A stretch of DNA of 64,000 nt. It comes from Paraburkholderia tropica (GTDB lineage Bacteria; Pseudomonadota; Gammaproteobacteria; Burkholderiales; Burkholderiaceae). Made by a program: the position numbers and the translations under genes. The notes under the pieces are model-generated. The model had not been told where the DNA came from, searched no databases, and saw nothing but the letters and a program-made list of their open reading frames with translations. This document shows, in pieces, positions 53,349 through 62,553 of this stretch. Each line of letters starts with the position of its first letter. Within the stretch, counting starts at the first letter, position 1. The stretch lies in assembly GCF_914484835.1 (NCBI RefSeq), contig NZ_CAJZAR010000036.1, positions 124,001-188,000 of the forward strand, read 5' to 3'.

Positions 53349-54569
53349 TTAGTTAAAGCTGTCGCGCAGTGAAATCACCACACCGTAGGCGAGGAATGCC
53401 GTGATCCACACACCGAGCACGGACAACGCGCCGCGCGCGAGGTAGCGCACGAGCGGTTCGGCGGTATAACGCCCCGCCACGCGTCCCGATCGATACAGCA
53501 GCGTCAGATAAAAACCGCCCACCACGCCACCGATCCCTGCAAGCGTCAAAAAGAACAACAGCATCGACGGAGCGTCGGGATGAACCGTATAGCTGTGAAT
53601 GTCGTAACCCAATGGCTTTAAATAGCGCATGCGGATGACTTCCCGCCAGACGGCGAGCAGTGAGACGATGCCGAAGTTGGCCACCATCGGCAGATAACCC
53701 TGCACGCTCGAACCAGGAAGCCGCATCCATGCGCCCATGATTGCGAGAGCGCCCACGATCGACCATCCGAGCGGTAGCAGTTCGAGACCCGACGCGGGCG
53801 GCAGGTCGAACTGCCAGGCCAGCATGGGCACGATCGAAAACAGAAAACCCCACTGCGCGATTTGCCGCCCGAGTTCCCGCGCGAAAACCAGATAGCGCGC
53901 ATCACGATCGCCGCGCACGGAAAAGTAATGGGCGTAAGCAATCAGGAATACGCCGATGGCAGGCACGGAAAGCCCCATGATCAAGACATAGCGCGCCCAT
54001 TCGATCGCATGCAGGGCCGCGCCACGCGTGTCCACGACACCACCGGGCGCGTACCAACTCATCCACTTTTCCGGCAACAACGCCTGATACGACAGCGCGT
54101 GCATGATGAGTCCGTCGACGCAAAATAACAGCAACGCGATCCATGCATAGCATCCCGCACGACGTTTCGCGTGCTCGTGATTCGATACGTAAAACACGTA
54201 CCACGAGCAGTAGGCCACGAGCAGCGTGAAAATAAACGCCAGCGCCCAACGCCCGGACAAGACGTTCGACGTGTACCACTGCGGATCGTAGATGACCTGC
54301 GTGAACAAGAGCGGCGCGACACCGAGCACGATCAGCAGCGACACACCGACCTTCGCCACTTTGGTCATCGCCATCGAGAGACGCGTCCAATGCGCGCCGC
54401 GCGAACGCGAATGAAACGCGTAAATGGCGAGACCCGCCGCGCCCATCGACAGATGAACAAAGGCAATATGGAGCGCCCATGTAATCACCATCAGCGCCTG
54501 AAAGACGAACGGCGGCGCGGGAATCCCGGCGGGATCGCGCATCGCGTCCATGACTGCACCTATTTCCAT
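53349..54569 (-). CDS. Membrane protein resembling cytochrome bd subunit I, no cytochrome c domain
   Basis: The 406-residue protein has eight to nine membrane helices. The N-terminal helix FQALMVITWALHIAFVHLSMG has two histidines (34, 39) where CydA has its first heme ligand, followed by SLLIVLGVAPLLFTQVIYDP, similar to the second CydA helix. No CydB-like features were seen. It lies 3 bp after the gene for the fused subunit, so the two likely form a heterodimer of related halves. Assignment is from helix pattern and context and is less sure than for its partner. Confidence 0.65.
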   Translation of the reverse strand: MEIGAVMDAMRDPAGIPAPPFVFQALMVITWALHIAFVHLSMGAAGLAIYAFHSRSRGAHWTRLSMAMTKVAKVGVSLLIVLGVAPLLFTQVIYDPQWYTSNVLSGRWALAFIFTLLVAYCSWYVFYVSNHEHAKRRAGCYAWIALLLFCVDGLIMHALSYQALLPEKWMSWYAPGGVVDTRGAALHAIEWARYVLIMGLSVPAIGVFLIAYAHYFSVRGDRDARYLVFARELGRQIAQWGFLFSIVPMLAWQFDLPPASGLELLPLGWSIVGALAIMGAWMRLPGSSVQGYLPMVANFGIVSLLAVWREVIRMRYLKPLGYDIHSYTVHPDAPSMLLFFLTLAGIGGVVGGFYLTLLYRSGRVAGRYTAEPLVRYLARGALSVLGVWITAFLAYGVVISLRDSFN

Positions 54570-54572
54570 GTT

Positions 54573-55955
54573 CTAGCGGCCGTTTTTATGATGTTGATCG
54601 ATCAGGCGGTCGACATCTTTTCCTGCGTCGACAGCGGCGAGGTAGTGAGCGATGGCGCGAACCTCGGCATCCGGCAAGTCGATGCGCGGCATATACGGTT
54701 GCGTGCCGTGTCCGAGCGGCCCACGCAGGAATGCGGCAATCAGGTCTTCGTCGGTCGCGCGATGGAGTTTGTCGGGCAGACTGCGCAATGGTCCGCCCGG
54801 CTCCAGCGAATGGCAATTCGCACAGGCCAGCCGCGTCAGCAGACGCCCGGCTTCGAGCCGGTTCGCGTCGTCGATCACGCGCAGGCGATCCGGTATGAAG
54901 GGATGCAGCGCGAGCAGTCCATGCGCCGCGATCCGGTCCACTTCATCGTGAATGCCTCTTCCGGGCACATTCCGCGCGATGACCTGATTGCCGTAGATGT
55001 ACTGGCCCGCCACGAAAGGCTTGCGCATCGATTCCCGCATGCGCTCCTCAGGCCACACGCCGGCCACCGCGATCAGCACGAACAGCGGCACCGCGAGCGA
55101 GGTGTAAACGCGCTGCGGAAACACCCAGCAAAACATCAGCCAACTCGCCGTGACGATAAACACCGCGAGCATTTCCCGACCGTAGACGGGCAGCAGATGC
55201 GTGTTGAGCATCACGATCGCGTTCTGCGGCAGCGTATGCAGATACGCGAAGAACATGAGCACGGCGATGGCGCCGCCACTCAGTCCCACCGGCGCCACGA
55301 GGCGAATGATTTCGCGCCGCTGCGCGCGGTCGCGCACGCGGCTCGCCAGCACCAGGCCGACAATCGCCGCCATGACGAGCATGCCGCCCGTCCGCACGCC
55401 AAGCTGGGCGAAGAAGTTCGGGCTGAAGAACGCGTCGGCGGCTCGGCCGGTTTCATACCAGATCGCGTTGCCCGGCCACATCATGAAGGACAGAATGCCG
55501 ACGATCAGCAGCATCGTCGCCCACGACGCCATCGCGAACGTCCACGTGAGCATGAGGTGCGTTCGCGCATCCACCTTGTCGATCAGATAGACGAGCGCAT
55601 ATACGCCGATCACCTCGACGGTGAAATAGACCCATTCGCTGGCCCACACCCAGACGAAATTGTGGATGAGACCGCTCACGCCGCGCGGGCTCGCGACCGT
55701 GATGGCGTACCAGATTCCCGGCCCCGTAATCGAGCCGATGATGTACGAAAAGACCAGCAGAAAAGCGCCATAGCGCTTGATGAACGCCAGCAGCTCCGGC
55801 TTGTTTTGCCGGAATGCGCGTGTTTCCAGTAAGGCAAACAGAAACGACGCGCCCACGGACGTATGCGAGGCAACAACGTGAACGACACCAATGATGCCCA
55901 TCATCCAGGCGGTGCCAATGCCCGGAATATAAAAAGTCGGATACATGCCCAGCAT
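54573..55955 (-). CDS. bd-oxidase-like subunit I fused to a cytochrome c domain
   Basis: The 460-residue protein has an N-terminal membrane part of about nine helices (GIIGVVHVVASHTSVGASFL with His26 and His31; then SEWVYFTVEVIG with Glu107 and Glu114, reminiscent of the CydA acidic pair). A loop EERMRESMRKPFVAGQYIYG follows. The C-terminal 90 residues are a class I cytochrome c: CANCH (Cys378, Cys381, His382) and a likely distal Met422 in QPYMPRI. The usual CydA quinol loop (GRQPW) is absent. The fusion suggests electrons arrive from cytochrome c or directly from the dehydrogenase encoded upstream. Confidence 0.78.
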   Translation of the reverse strand: MLGMYPTFYIPGIGTAWMMGIIGVVHVVASHTSVGASFLFALLETRAFRQNKPELLAFIKRYGAFLLVFSYIIGSITGPGIWYAITVASPRGVSGLIHNFVWVWASEWVYFTVEVIGVYALVYLIDKVDARTHLMLTWTFAMASWATMLLIVGILSFMMWPGNAIWYETGRAADAFFSPNFFAQLGVRTGGMLVMAAIVGLVLASRVRDRAQRREIIRLVAPVGLSGGAIAVLMFFAYLHTLPQNAIVMLNTHLLPVYGREMLAVFIVTASWLMFCWVFPQRVYTSLAVPLFVLIAVAGVWPEERMRESMRKPFVAGQYIYGNQVIARNVPGRGIHDEVDRIAAHGLLALHPFIPDRLRVIDDANRLEAGRLLTRLACANCHSLEPGGPLRSLPDKLHRATDEDLIAAFLRGPLGHGTQPYMPRIDLPDAEVRAIAHYLAAVDAGKDVDRLIDQHHKNGR

Positions 55956-56047
55956 GCGGATCAGCTCTCAACGTTTCAGAATGGCGTCAGAAAACCAACG
56001 ACGCGGTACGACGTGCGTCCGCACACGCACTCATCGATGACTCGATT

Positions 56048-57730
56048 TCAGATCGCACCGGCCTTCATTTGTTTGACGGCGTAATCCGCCGCGCGCGCCG
56101 TCAACGCCATATAGGTCAGCGACGGATTGACCGAACCCGACGAAGCCATCGCCGCGCCGTCGGTGACGAACAGATTCGGAATGTCGTGGCTCTGATTGAA
56201 TCCGTTGAGAAACGACGTTCGCGGATCTCGCCCCATGCGCGCGCCGCCCATTTCGTGAATCGAACTGCCGGGTCGCCCCAGTTCCGGCGACGCGAACAAC
56301 ACGTCCCAGCCCATGAGACCCGCAAACTGCCGGGCTTCGTTCGTCGCGTGTTCCGCCAGCCGGTGTTCGTTGTCGGAGAATTCGAAATTAATATGAAGTT
56401 GCGCCATACCGTAGGCATCTTTTGCCGAACGCGACAAAGTCACGGCATTCGATTCGCGCGGCAGCGTTTCGATGAATCCGCCCATGAATATGATCCAGTC
56501 GCCCACGCCTTTCAGGTCTTTCTTCAACGCGATACCCAAACCCGGGCCATCGGCACCGCGCGTATAACCGCGCCGTGACACGCCACCCTGGAATGCATAG
56601 CCGCGCAGCAGACCGGCCTGTTTTTCAGTGACGTTCAGATAGCGCGGGATGATGAACGCGGCGGGACGGTTGATCGCGTAAGTTCGATCGTCGAAACCCT
56701 TGATGCGCGCGACGAAAGTCGTGGAGCCGTGGTCCATGATGTACTTCCCGAGCACGCCGCTGGAATTGCCCAGACCATTCGGAAAAGAATCACAGGCGGA
56801 GCGCAGCAAAATCCCGACCGAGTTGAACGCCGAAGCATTGAGAAATACCGCGCGCGCCGTGAGCTTTTTGCGCGAGCCATCGACCGCATTTAACAGGCTC
56901 ACACCAGTCACGCGTTTCGACGTGGCATCGTAATCGACGCGTTCGACAATCTGGTCGGTCAGCAGCGTGAGATTGCCCGTGGCGCGCGCCGCCGGCAGCG
57001 TCGAACTCTGCGTGCTGAAGTACGCGCCATACGAGCAGCCGCGCGAACAGATGAGCCGCGCCTGGCACGGCGCACGGCCTTCCTTCGCTTCGCGCAGGTG
57101 CGCGATGCGGCCGATGATCAGTTGACGCCGCCCGTCGTAGTGTTCGGCCAGACGCTGTTTCAGCGCCAGTTCGGGCGCGGTCAGTCCGAACGGTGCCTGA
57201 AAGACGCCATTCGGCAAGCCCTCGACCTTGTCATTGGCGTCGCCCGACACGCCGATAAACGATTCGACATACGCATACCAGCGTTCGATGTCGCGATAAC
57301 GAATCGGCCAGTCACTGCCGTTGCCATCCTTGAGATTGGCTTCGAAATCGTGGTCGTCGCGGCGAAAGACATGACGTCCCCACGTCAGCGAACGGCCGCC
57401 AAGCTGATAGCCGCGTCGCCACTGAAACGGCACGGGGCCGCTCGATTCATACGGATTCTGGCGGTCGTTGACCCAATGATCCTGGGTCCATTCGTTGAAG
57501 AAAAGCCCTTGCTGCTGCGGGTAATCGGCATTGAAGAGATTCTGATCGCCCATGCCCCGGAACGGCATCTCCCAAGGGGCCTTCATTTCATTGTGATAGT
57601 CGGCCTGATGCTCGATCATCTTGCCGCGCTCGATCAGCGCGACCTTGAGACCTTTTTCAGTCAGTTCCTTCGCGGCCCAACCACCGGAGATGCCCGATCC
57701 CACCACAATCACATCGAAGTCGTCACGCAT
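56048..57730 (-). CDS. GMC-family flavodehydrogenase with Fe-S cluster motif
   Basis: The 560-residue catalytic subunit has FAD-binding VIVVGSGISGGWAAKEL at residue 8, the GMC stretch RGYQLGGRSLTWGRH, and C-terminal HEMGGARMG and SVNPSLTYMAL with the catalytic His/Asn region. Cys222, Cys228 and Cys232 form C-x5-C-x3-C, the 3Fe-4S ligand pattern of the Burkholderia FAD-glucose dehydrogenase complex. It should oxidise a sugar hydroxyl, possibly C3 of a glycoside. It lacks its own signal and would be carried through Tat by the small subunit encoded 2 bp upstream. Confidence 0.9.
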   Translation of the reverse strand: MRDDFDVIVVGSGISGGWAAKELTEKGLKVALIERGKMIEHQADYHNEMKAPWEMPFRGMGDQNLFNADYPQQQGLFFNEWTQDHWVNDRQNPYESSGPVPFQWRRGYQLGGRSLTWGRHVFRRDDHDFEANLKDGNGSDWPIRYRDIERWYAYVESFIGVSGDANDKVEGLPNGVFQAPFGLTAPELALKQRLAEHYDGRRQLIIGRIAHLREAKEGRAPCQARLICSRGCSYGAYFSTQSSTLPAARATGNLTLLTDQIVERVDYDATSKRVTGVSLLNAVDGSRKKLTARAVFLNASAFNSVGILLRSACDSFPNGLGNSSGVLGKYIMDHGSTTFVARIKGFDDRTYAINRPAAFIIPRYLNVTEKQAGLLRGYAFQGGVSRRGYTRGADGPGLGIALKKDLKGVGDWIIFMGGFIETLPRESNAVTLSRSAKDAYGMAQLHINFEFSDNEHRLAEHATNEARQFAGLMGWDVLFASPELGRPGSSIHEMGGARMGRDPRTSFLNGFNQSHDIPNLFVTDGAAMASSGSVNPSLTYMALTARAADYAVKQMKAGAI

Positions 57731-57732
57731 GA

Positions 57733-58281
57733 TCAAATCGTCCCAAACCAGTCGTTCAAATAGGCGCGGTCGCCCGCCTTATACGGAAGATCGGGCTGGA
57801 AGCCACCGGGGTCCAGCTCATAGCGCAATTCATGCGAGCCGCCGATCTCGGAGGTGTAGTAGCCGATCAGAATCAGGCGCTTCACGGTGGGCCATGCCTG
57901 CGCGCCGCTCGGTCGTCCGCCCTTGAAGCAGGCCTCGTCGTGGCGCGTGAGCACCTTGAGCTTTTCCGCAGTCGATAACGCGTCATAGCGGCCGCCCGCG
58001 GCGTGATCGAGTTCCGATGCCAGTTGCTCAAGCAGATCGGGTTTTGCGCCCGCGAGTCCGTGCTGGACCGCCAGACGCAGGAACTGGGGCACACCTGCGG
58101 ACAACGCGCCGGGCGTATCCGTCTGCGGCAGGGCCTGATCGCAAACGAAGTCGACCAGCGAAGAAGCCGCTTCGGCGGGACGAACCGTGCCGACCAGCGT
58201 CCAGATGCCCGCTGCCGCTGCGGCAGCGCCGGCGCCGACAATGAGCCGCCGGCGTTTGGGATTGATGCTGCGTGTCTCCAT
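57733..58281 (-). CDS. Tat-exported small subunit (gluconate 2-dehydrogenase subunit 3 family)
   Basis: The 182-residue protein starts at METRSINPKRRRLIVGAG after aaggaag. The KRRRLIVG motif and the following Ala-rich stretch form a Tat signal. The mature part (SSLVDFVCDQALPQTDTPGA; DEACFKGG; LILIGYYTSEIGG) is the subunit 3 fold that escorts GMC dehydrogenases to the periplasm as a hitch-hiker chaperone. The order small subunit then catalytic subunit matches the Burkholderia FAD-glucose dehydrogenase operon; the triheme cytochrome normally third is missing here. Confidence 0.9.
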   Translation of the reverse strand: METRSINPKRRRLIVGAGAAAAAAGIWTLVGTVRPAEAASSLVDFVCDQALPQTDTPGALSAGVPQFLRLAVQHGLAGAKPDLLEQLASELDHAAGGRYDALSTAEKLKVLTRHDEACFKGGRPSGAQAWPTVKRLILIGYYTSEIGGSHELRYELDPGGFQPDLPYKAGDRAYLNDWFGTI

Positions 58282-58443
58282 CTCTTCCTTCGTTATCGTA
58301 GTTGCCTGCATTGCGGGGCGAGGCGCTCAGCCGCGTCGTACTTCGAATTGGCTGTCAAGCGCCGCGCGAGTCGATTAAGCAAGATGGCCCATACACCTGC
58401 TTCGAATCGGGCTTAGAATCGTCTTCGAATCTGCCTGCACGCA

Positions 58444-58746
58444 TCAGGCGTAGTCGACCTGATGGCGGCTCACGCGCACACCGGTCAGCTCGTCGCGTAC
58501 GCGCAGGTGCTCCGGATGCGTGGCATACGCCCGCAGTGCCTCCCGGCTATCGAACTCCGAATACAGCACGACATCGCAGGCGTAATCGACGCCGCTGAAA
58601 TCGATGCCGATTTCAAGCTTGAGCAGACCCGGAATTTTTCCGTTGAGACCTTCAAATGCGAGCTTGACCCGCTTGGCGGCCGTCGCCTTCTCTTCGGGAG
58701 ACTCGCCTTTCAGCTCCCACATCACGATGTGTCTAATTGCGCTCAT
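58444..58746 (-). CDS. Dabb (stress-responsive A/B barrel) domain protein
   Basis: The 100-residue protein begins MSAIRHIVMWELKGESPEEK and has the dimeric alpha-beta barrel pattern with VVLYSEFDSREALRAYATHP in the second half. Dabb proteins include polyketide cyclases and proteins of sugar and aromatic catabolic operons. Whether it binds a ring-containing intermediate or the aglycone is not known. It lies 78 bp after an isomerase-fold gene and 162 bp before the small subunit gene in the same direction. Confidence 0.82.
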   Translation of the reverse strand: MSAIRHIVMWELKGESPEEKATAAKRVKLAFEGLNGKIPGLLKLEIGIDFSGVDYACDVVLYSEFDSREALRAYATHPEHLRVRDELTGVRVSRHQVDYA

Positions 58747-58824
58747 ACCTCGAATCGCCCATCAAGAATGGCTGCAGCAACGACGCTGCGCCGTGAGGGC
58801 AGCGTTGGCGTCGCGACAGCAGGT

Positions 58825-59883
58825 TTAAGCGACGAGTCCGAGAATCCGCCGATTTCGCGCGCTGTCCGCGTCGGCGCCCGCGAAGTCATCGAACGCGCGT
58901 TCCGTGACGCGAATGAGATGCTCGCGCACGAACGATGCGCCTTCGGCCGCGCCCGCTTCGGGATGCTTCAAACAGCATTCCCATTCGACAACCGCCCAAC
59001 CGTCGTAGCCGTATTGAGTCAGGCTCGAAAAGATCGCCTTGAAGTCGATCGATCCGTCGCCGAGCGAGCGGAAACGGCCCGGCCTCGACAACCACGGCTG
59101 ATAACCGCCATAGACACCGCTGCGCCCGTTCGGCCGATATTCGGCATCTTTCACATGAAACGCGCGAATACGGCTGTGGTAAATATCGATGAACGCGAGA
59201 TAGTCCATCTGCTGAAGCAGCAGGTGGCTCGGATCGAACAGGATATTCGCGCGCGCATGCGCGCCGGTTGCATCCAGAAAGCGTTCGAACGTCACGCCAT
59301 CGTGCAGATCCTCACCGGGATGGATTTCGAAACAGACATCCACGCCCGCTTCATCGAAGGCATTCAGGATCGGAAGCCAACGCTTGCCGAGTTCCGCGAA
59401 GGCTTCGTCGATGAGGCCAGCGGGCCGTTGCGGCCACGGGTAAAACAAATGCCACGCCAGCGCGCCGGAAAACGTCGCGTGCGCTTTCAGTTGAAGCTTG
59501 CGGCTTGCGGACGCGGCCAGGCGCAACTGTCGCTGCGCCCATTCGCGCCGCTCTTGCGGCTGCCCGCGCAGTTCCACAGGCGCGAAGTTGTCGAACAGCG
59601 CGTCATACGCCGGATGTGTGGCAATGAGTTGTCCCTGCAAATGCGTCGACAGTTCGCTGATCTGCAGCTTGTGCTGCGCGAGCGTCCCGCGAACTTCGTC
59701 GCAGTAATCCTGGCTGGTGCCCGCGAGTTCGAGATCGAATAGCCGACGGTCCCAGGTGGGAATCTGCACGGCCACGTATCCGAGCCCGCTCGCCCAGCGA
59801 GCCAATGATTCCAGCGAGTTGTACGGCGGCGTATCGCCCGCGAACTGCGCCAGAAAAATGCCCGGTCCCTTGATGGTTTGCAT
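58825..59883 (-). CDS. Sugar phosphate isomerase/epimerase-type TIM barrel protein
   Basis: The 352-residue protein starts at MQTIKGPGIFLAQFAGD; the longer frame overlaps the next gene. It has the xylose-isomerase-like barrel with metal ligands in CFEIHPGEDLHDG, ILFDPSHL, RAFHVKDAEY and WAVVEWECC. It resembles proteins of inositol and 3-keto-sugar catabolism that epimerise or hydrolyse oxidised sugars. It lies 13 bp after the Gfo/Idh/MocA gene. In the glycoside reading it would process the 3-oxo-sugar or enol released by the deglycosidase. Confidence 0.85.
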   Translation of the reverse strand: MQTIKGPGIFLAQFAGDTPPYNSLESLARWASGLGYVAVQIPTWDRRLFDLELAGTSQDYCDEVRGTLAQHKLQISELSTHLQGQLIATHPAYDALFDNFAPVELRGQPQERREWAQRQLRLAASASRKLQLKAHATFSGALAWHLFYPWPQRPAGLIDEAFAELGKRWLPILNAFDEAGVDVCFEIHPGEDLHDGVTFERFLDATGAHARANILFDPSHLLLQQMDYLAFIDIYHSRIRAFHVKDAEYRPNGRSGVYGGYQPWLSRPGRFRSLGDGSIDFKAIFSSLTQYGYDGWAVVEWECCLKHPEAGAAEGASFVREHLIRVTERAFDDFAGADADSARNRRILGLVA

Positions 59884-59896
59884 GCACGCTCCTCGT

Positions 59897-61060
59897 TTAA
59901 TCCATCGCGACCCAGCCGCGTCCGTCGCGGCTCGCCGCCACTGCGACTTCCACGAAACGCATGCTGCGAACGCCCGCCTCGATGCCGTTGACGAGCCCAC
60001 ATTCATCGCTCGCGCCCGATGCTCGCGCGCGTATCGACGCTGCGAAGTCGCGATAGAGATTCGCGAAGGCCTCCAGATAGCCTTCGGGGTGCCCCGGCGG
60101 CAAACGGCACGCGCTCGCGGCGGACGCCGCCAGATACGATGCGCCCGCGTGGAAAATTTGCGTCGGCCGATCGGGCCAGGAAGCGCGCAACCGATTCGGC
60201 TCCTCCTGCTCCCAGGCCAGCGAACCCTTTTCGCCAAAGACACGAATCGCAAGTCCGTTACGCTCGCCAGCCGCGATCTGCGTCGTATGGATCACGCCGG
60301 GCGCGCCGCCTGAGAGGCGAACCAGGAGATTGCAGTCGTCGTCGAGACGGCGGCCTTCCACGATCGCCGAGAGGTCCGCGCAAAGCTTCACGACACGCTC
60401 GCCCGTGACAAACTCGACGAGATTGAAAGCGTGCACGCCGATATCGCCGATACAGCCGCCCATACCGGCGCGCGCCGGATCGGTGCGCCATGCCGCCTGC
60501 TTCTGCTCATCGGCTTCGATGGGCTGACTGAGCCACCCCTGCACATACTCGACGACGACCTTGCGGATGCGCCCCAGTTCGCCCGCCGCGCACATCGCGC
60601 GCGCCTGCCGGATCATCGGATAGCCCGTGTACGTATAGGTCAGCGCGTAAAGCCCATCGCTATCCGCCACGTGCTCGGCCAGTGCCTGCGCCTCGTCGAG
60701 CGTGGCGGTCGCGGGCTTGTCGCTGATGACGTGATAACCGCGCGCGAGTGCGGCCGCCGCAACCGGAAAATGCAGGTGATTCGGCGTGACGATCGCAACT
60801 AGGTCGGCCGGGTCCGTGCGCTCTCGCTCGCGGTCGAGCAATGTTTCGTAATCCGAATAAGCCCGCGCTGGATCGATGCCGTATTGCGCGGCGGCCTGCG
60901 CCGAACGTTCAGCGTTGCTGCTGAACGCGCCGGCGACCAGCTCGATTTGTCCATCGAGTTCCGCCGCGATCCGGTGAACGGGACCGATGAACGAACCGGG
61001 ACCGCCGCCGACCATCGCGAGGCGCAATTTGCGCGTGTTTCCCGCCGATGCGAAGCTCAT
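59897..61060 (-). CDS. Gfo/Idh/MocA-family oxidoreductase
   Basis: The 387-residue protein has the N-terminal Rossmann motif LRLAMVGGGPGSFIGPVHR, VTPNHLHFPVAAAAL, the VISDKPATATLDEA loop (family EKP motif as DKP), and a C-terminal beta-sheet domain with GGCIGDIGVHAFNL. The start at 61060 overlaps the cytochrome c gene by 4 bp (atga); a longer frame would cover most of that gene and is rejected. Such enzymes interconvert glucosides and 3-keto-glucosides with NAD, as DgpA does in puerarin cleavage, or reduce free 3-keto-glucose. Confidence 0.9.
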   Translation of the reverse strand: MSFASAGNTRKLRLAMVGGGPGSFIGPVHRIAAELDGQIELVAGAFSSNAERSAQAAAQYGIDPARAYSDYETLLDRERERTDPADLVAIVTPNHLHFPVAAAALARGYHVISDKPATATLDEAQALAEHVADSDGLYALTYTYTGYPMIRQARAMCAAGELGRIRKVVVEYVQGWLSQPIEADEQKQAAWRTDPARAGMGGCIGDIGVHAFNLVEFVTGERVVKLCADLSAIVEGRRLDDDCNLLVRLSGGAPGVIHTTQIAAGERNGLAIRVFGEKGSLAWEQEEPNRLRASWPDRPTQIFHAGASYLAASAASACRLPPGHPEGYLEAFANLYRDFAASIRARASGASDECGLVNGIEAGVRSMRFVEVAVAASRDGRGWVAMD

Positions 61061-61431
61061 TTTGCGGCGGTCAATGTCGAGAGATAAGCGACCAGATCGC
61101 GGCGCGTTTTCTCGTCCGACACGGCGAAAGGCATCCGGTTGCCCGGATAAACCTTTGCGGGATCGGCGAGCCATGCGGCGAGCCGCTCCGGCGTCCACGT
61201 ATCGTGAGACGCGGCGAGCGCGTTCGAATAGCGGAAGCCCGCCACGGAGCCGACGCGTCGGCCCGCGACGCCCGACAGCGACGGCCCCATGAGCGTCACG
61301 CCCGGCGCGACCGAGTGGCAGGCCGCACAGCGCGCAAATGCCGATTTGCCCGCCGCAACATCGCCCGGCTCGGCCTTCGCGGCTCCGGCCGCCAAAGCAA
61401 CAACACACAGTACAACAGCCCGCAAACGCAT
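61057..61431 (-). CDS. Monoheme cytochrome c
   Basis: The 124-residue protein begins MRLRAVVLCVVALAAGAAKA (signal peptide) after agaggaatt. It has CAACH (Cys35, Cys38, His39) and a C-terminal NRMPFAVSDEKTR segment with the distal methionine. It resembles mitochondrial-type cytochrome c2. It is a second soluble carrier in this operon besides the one at 53 kb, and its placement between sugar-enzyme genes suggests it serves periplasmic sugar oxidation. Confidence 0.9.
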   Translation of the reverse strand: MRLRAVVLCVVALAAGAAKAEPGDVAAGKSAFARCAACHSVAPGVTLMGPSLSGVAGRRVGSVAGFRYSNALAASHDTWTPERLAAWLADPAKVYPGNRMPFAVSDEKTRRDLVAYLSTLTAAK

Positions 61432-61514
61432 AATTCCTCTCACTTCGGCATCCTGATTAAAAGCTCGCTATCGATCCGCACCGTGCACGCGATCAACCAA
61501 CAATTAACTGACGA

Positions 61515-62534
61515 TTAACCTGCGTGTTCGACTTCGTTCAGTCTGCCGAGTACACGCCGTGCAAGCGCGTGGTGGCGGCGCAGCTTGTCGAAGCCGTCCG
61601 AATCGGTCCACATATGGCCTTCATACTCACTCGACATGAAGCCGTTGTAACCGGCGTTGACGAAGATCGGCAGAATGCGGTCGTAGTCCACCGAGACTTC
61701 CGAACCGTCGTCGGCGAAATCGAAAAACTTCCCGTGAATATGCACGACCTGCGGCATGATTTCGCGCCACGCCTCGGGGTTCTGGCGTGAAAACAGCCCG
61801 AAAATAATGCTGATCTCGGTGATGAAGCGTTCGTTGGCACCGAGCGCCCGCGCCTCGGCCTGGAAACGGTCACGACGCGGATAGGCCTCGCCTTCGCCAT
61901 TCCAGTGTTCGAGCGCAAGCTGGATCAGCGACTCGGGAATCTCCAGTTCGCGGAAATACTCGATGAAACTCGGCGGCACCGCACGCGCCGACGCGCCGAA
62001 GTCCGGGATAAAGCCGAGATACGGCGAGCCCACGCGCGCATACATTTCGCGGAACGCCAGCACATCGGGATGCTGCACATGATGCGGCGCGTGCAGTTCG
62101 AGACCCAGCTTGACACCGAGTTTTTCCGCGAGCGGAACGAGCCGTTCGATGACCTCGGGACCCGCGGGGTACTGATAGCGCACCACGGGGAAGCCAAGCT
62201 TCGCCGCCGCGTGAAGTTGACGCTCGTGGTACGTCACGAGTTCGTCAATGGTGAGATCGCGATCGCGCGACATGCGGAAGTCGGCGTTGATGCCGAGGCA
62301 GGACGGCTCAAGGCCCGTTTCTTCGATCAGCCCACGGAAGTGATCCGCAAATTCATCGCTGACGTTCGGGAATCCGCGGATGCTTTGAAAGCCGACGACT
62401 TCGAGCCCCGGACCGAGGTTCTCGGCCGCGACTTTGCGCACGAGTTCGTCGAACGTGTATTCGCGCGCGTGAAACTGCGTGGTGAGGCTATAGAGTGTCG
62501 TGCCCAGTCGCAGACCGGTGTTCTTGGTGCTCAT
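61515..62534 (-). CDS. C-glycoside deglycosidase alpha-type TIM barrel protein
   Basis: The 339-residue protein starts at MSTKNTGLRLGTTLYSLTTQ after aggagaaaacg. It is an isomerase-fold TIM barrel with a metal quartet visible as Glu146 (GLELHAPHH), Asp178 (FIPDFGAS), His265/His267 (VVHIHGKF) and Glu303 (MSSEYEGHM). Directly preceded by the DUF6379 gene (19 bp), the pair matches the alpha/beta composition of the CarB-CarC / DgpC-DgpB C-glycoside deglycosidases, which cleave the C-C bond of 3-oxo-C-glycosides. An isomerase acting on another sugar is the alternative. Confidence 0.82.
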   Translation of the reverse strand: MSTKNTGLRLGTTLYSLTTQFHAREYTFDELVRKVAAENLGPGLEVVGFQSIRGFPNVSDEFADHFRGLIEETGLEPSCLGINADFRMSRDRDLTIDELVTYHERQLHAAAKLGFPVVRYQYPAGPEVIERLVPLAEKLGVKLGLELHAPHHVQHPDVLAFREMYARVGSPYLGFIPDFGASARAVPPSFIEYFRELEIPESLIQLALEHWNGEGEAYPRRDRFQAEARALGANERFITEISIIFGLFSRQNPEAWREIMPQVVHIHGKFFDFADDGSEVSVDYDRILPIFVNAGYNGFMSSEYEGHMWTDSDGFDKLRRHHALARRVLGRLNEVEHAG

Positions 62535-62553
62535 CGTTTTCTCCTGCTGTCGA

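Noticed and set aside
61061..61408. N-terminal extension of the Gfo/Idh/MocA protein
   Set aside because: It would cover nearly the whole cytochrome c gene; the ATG at 61060 with a 4-bp overlap fits coupling and family length.
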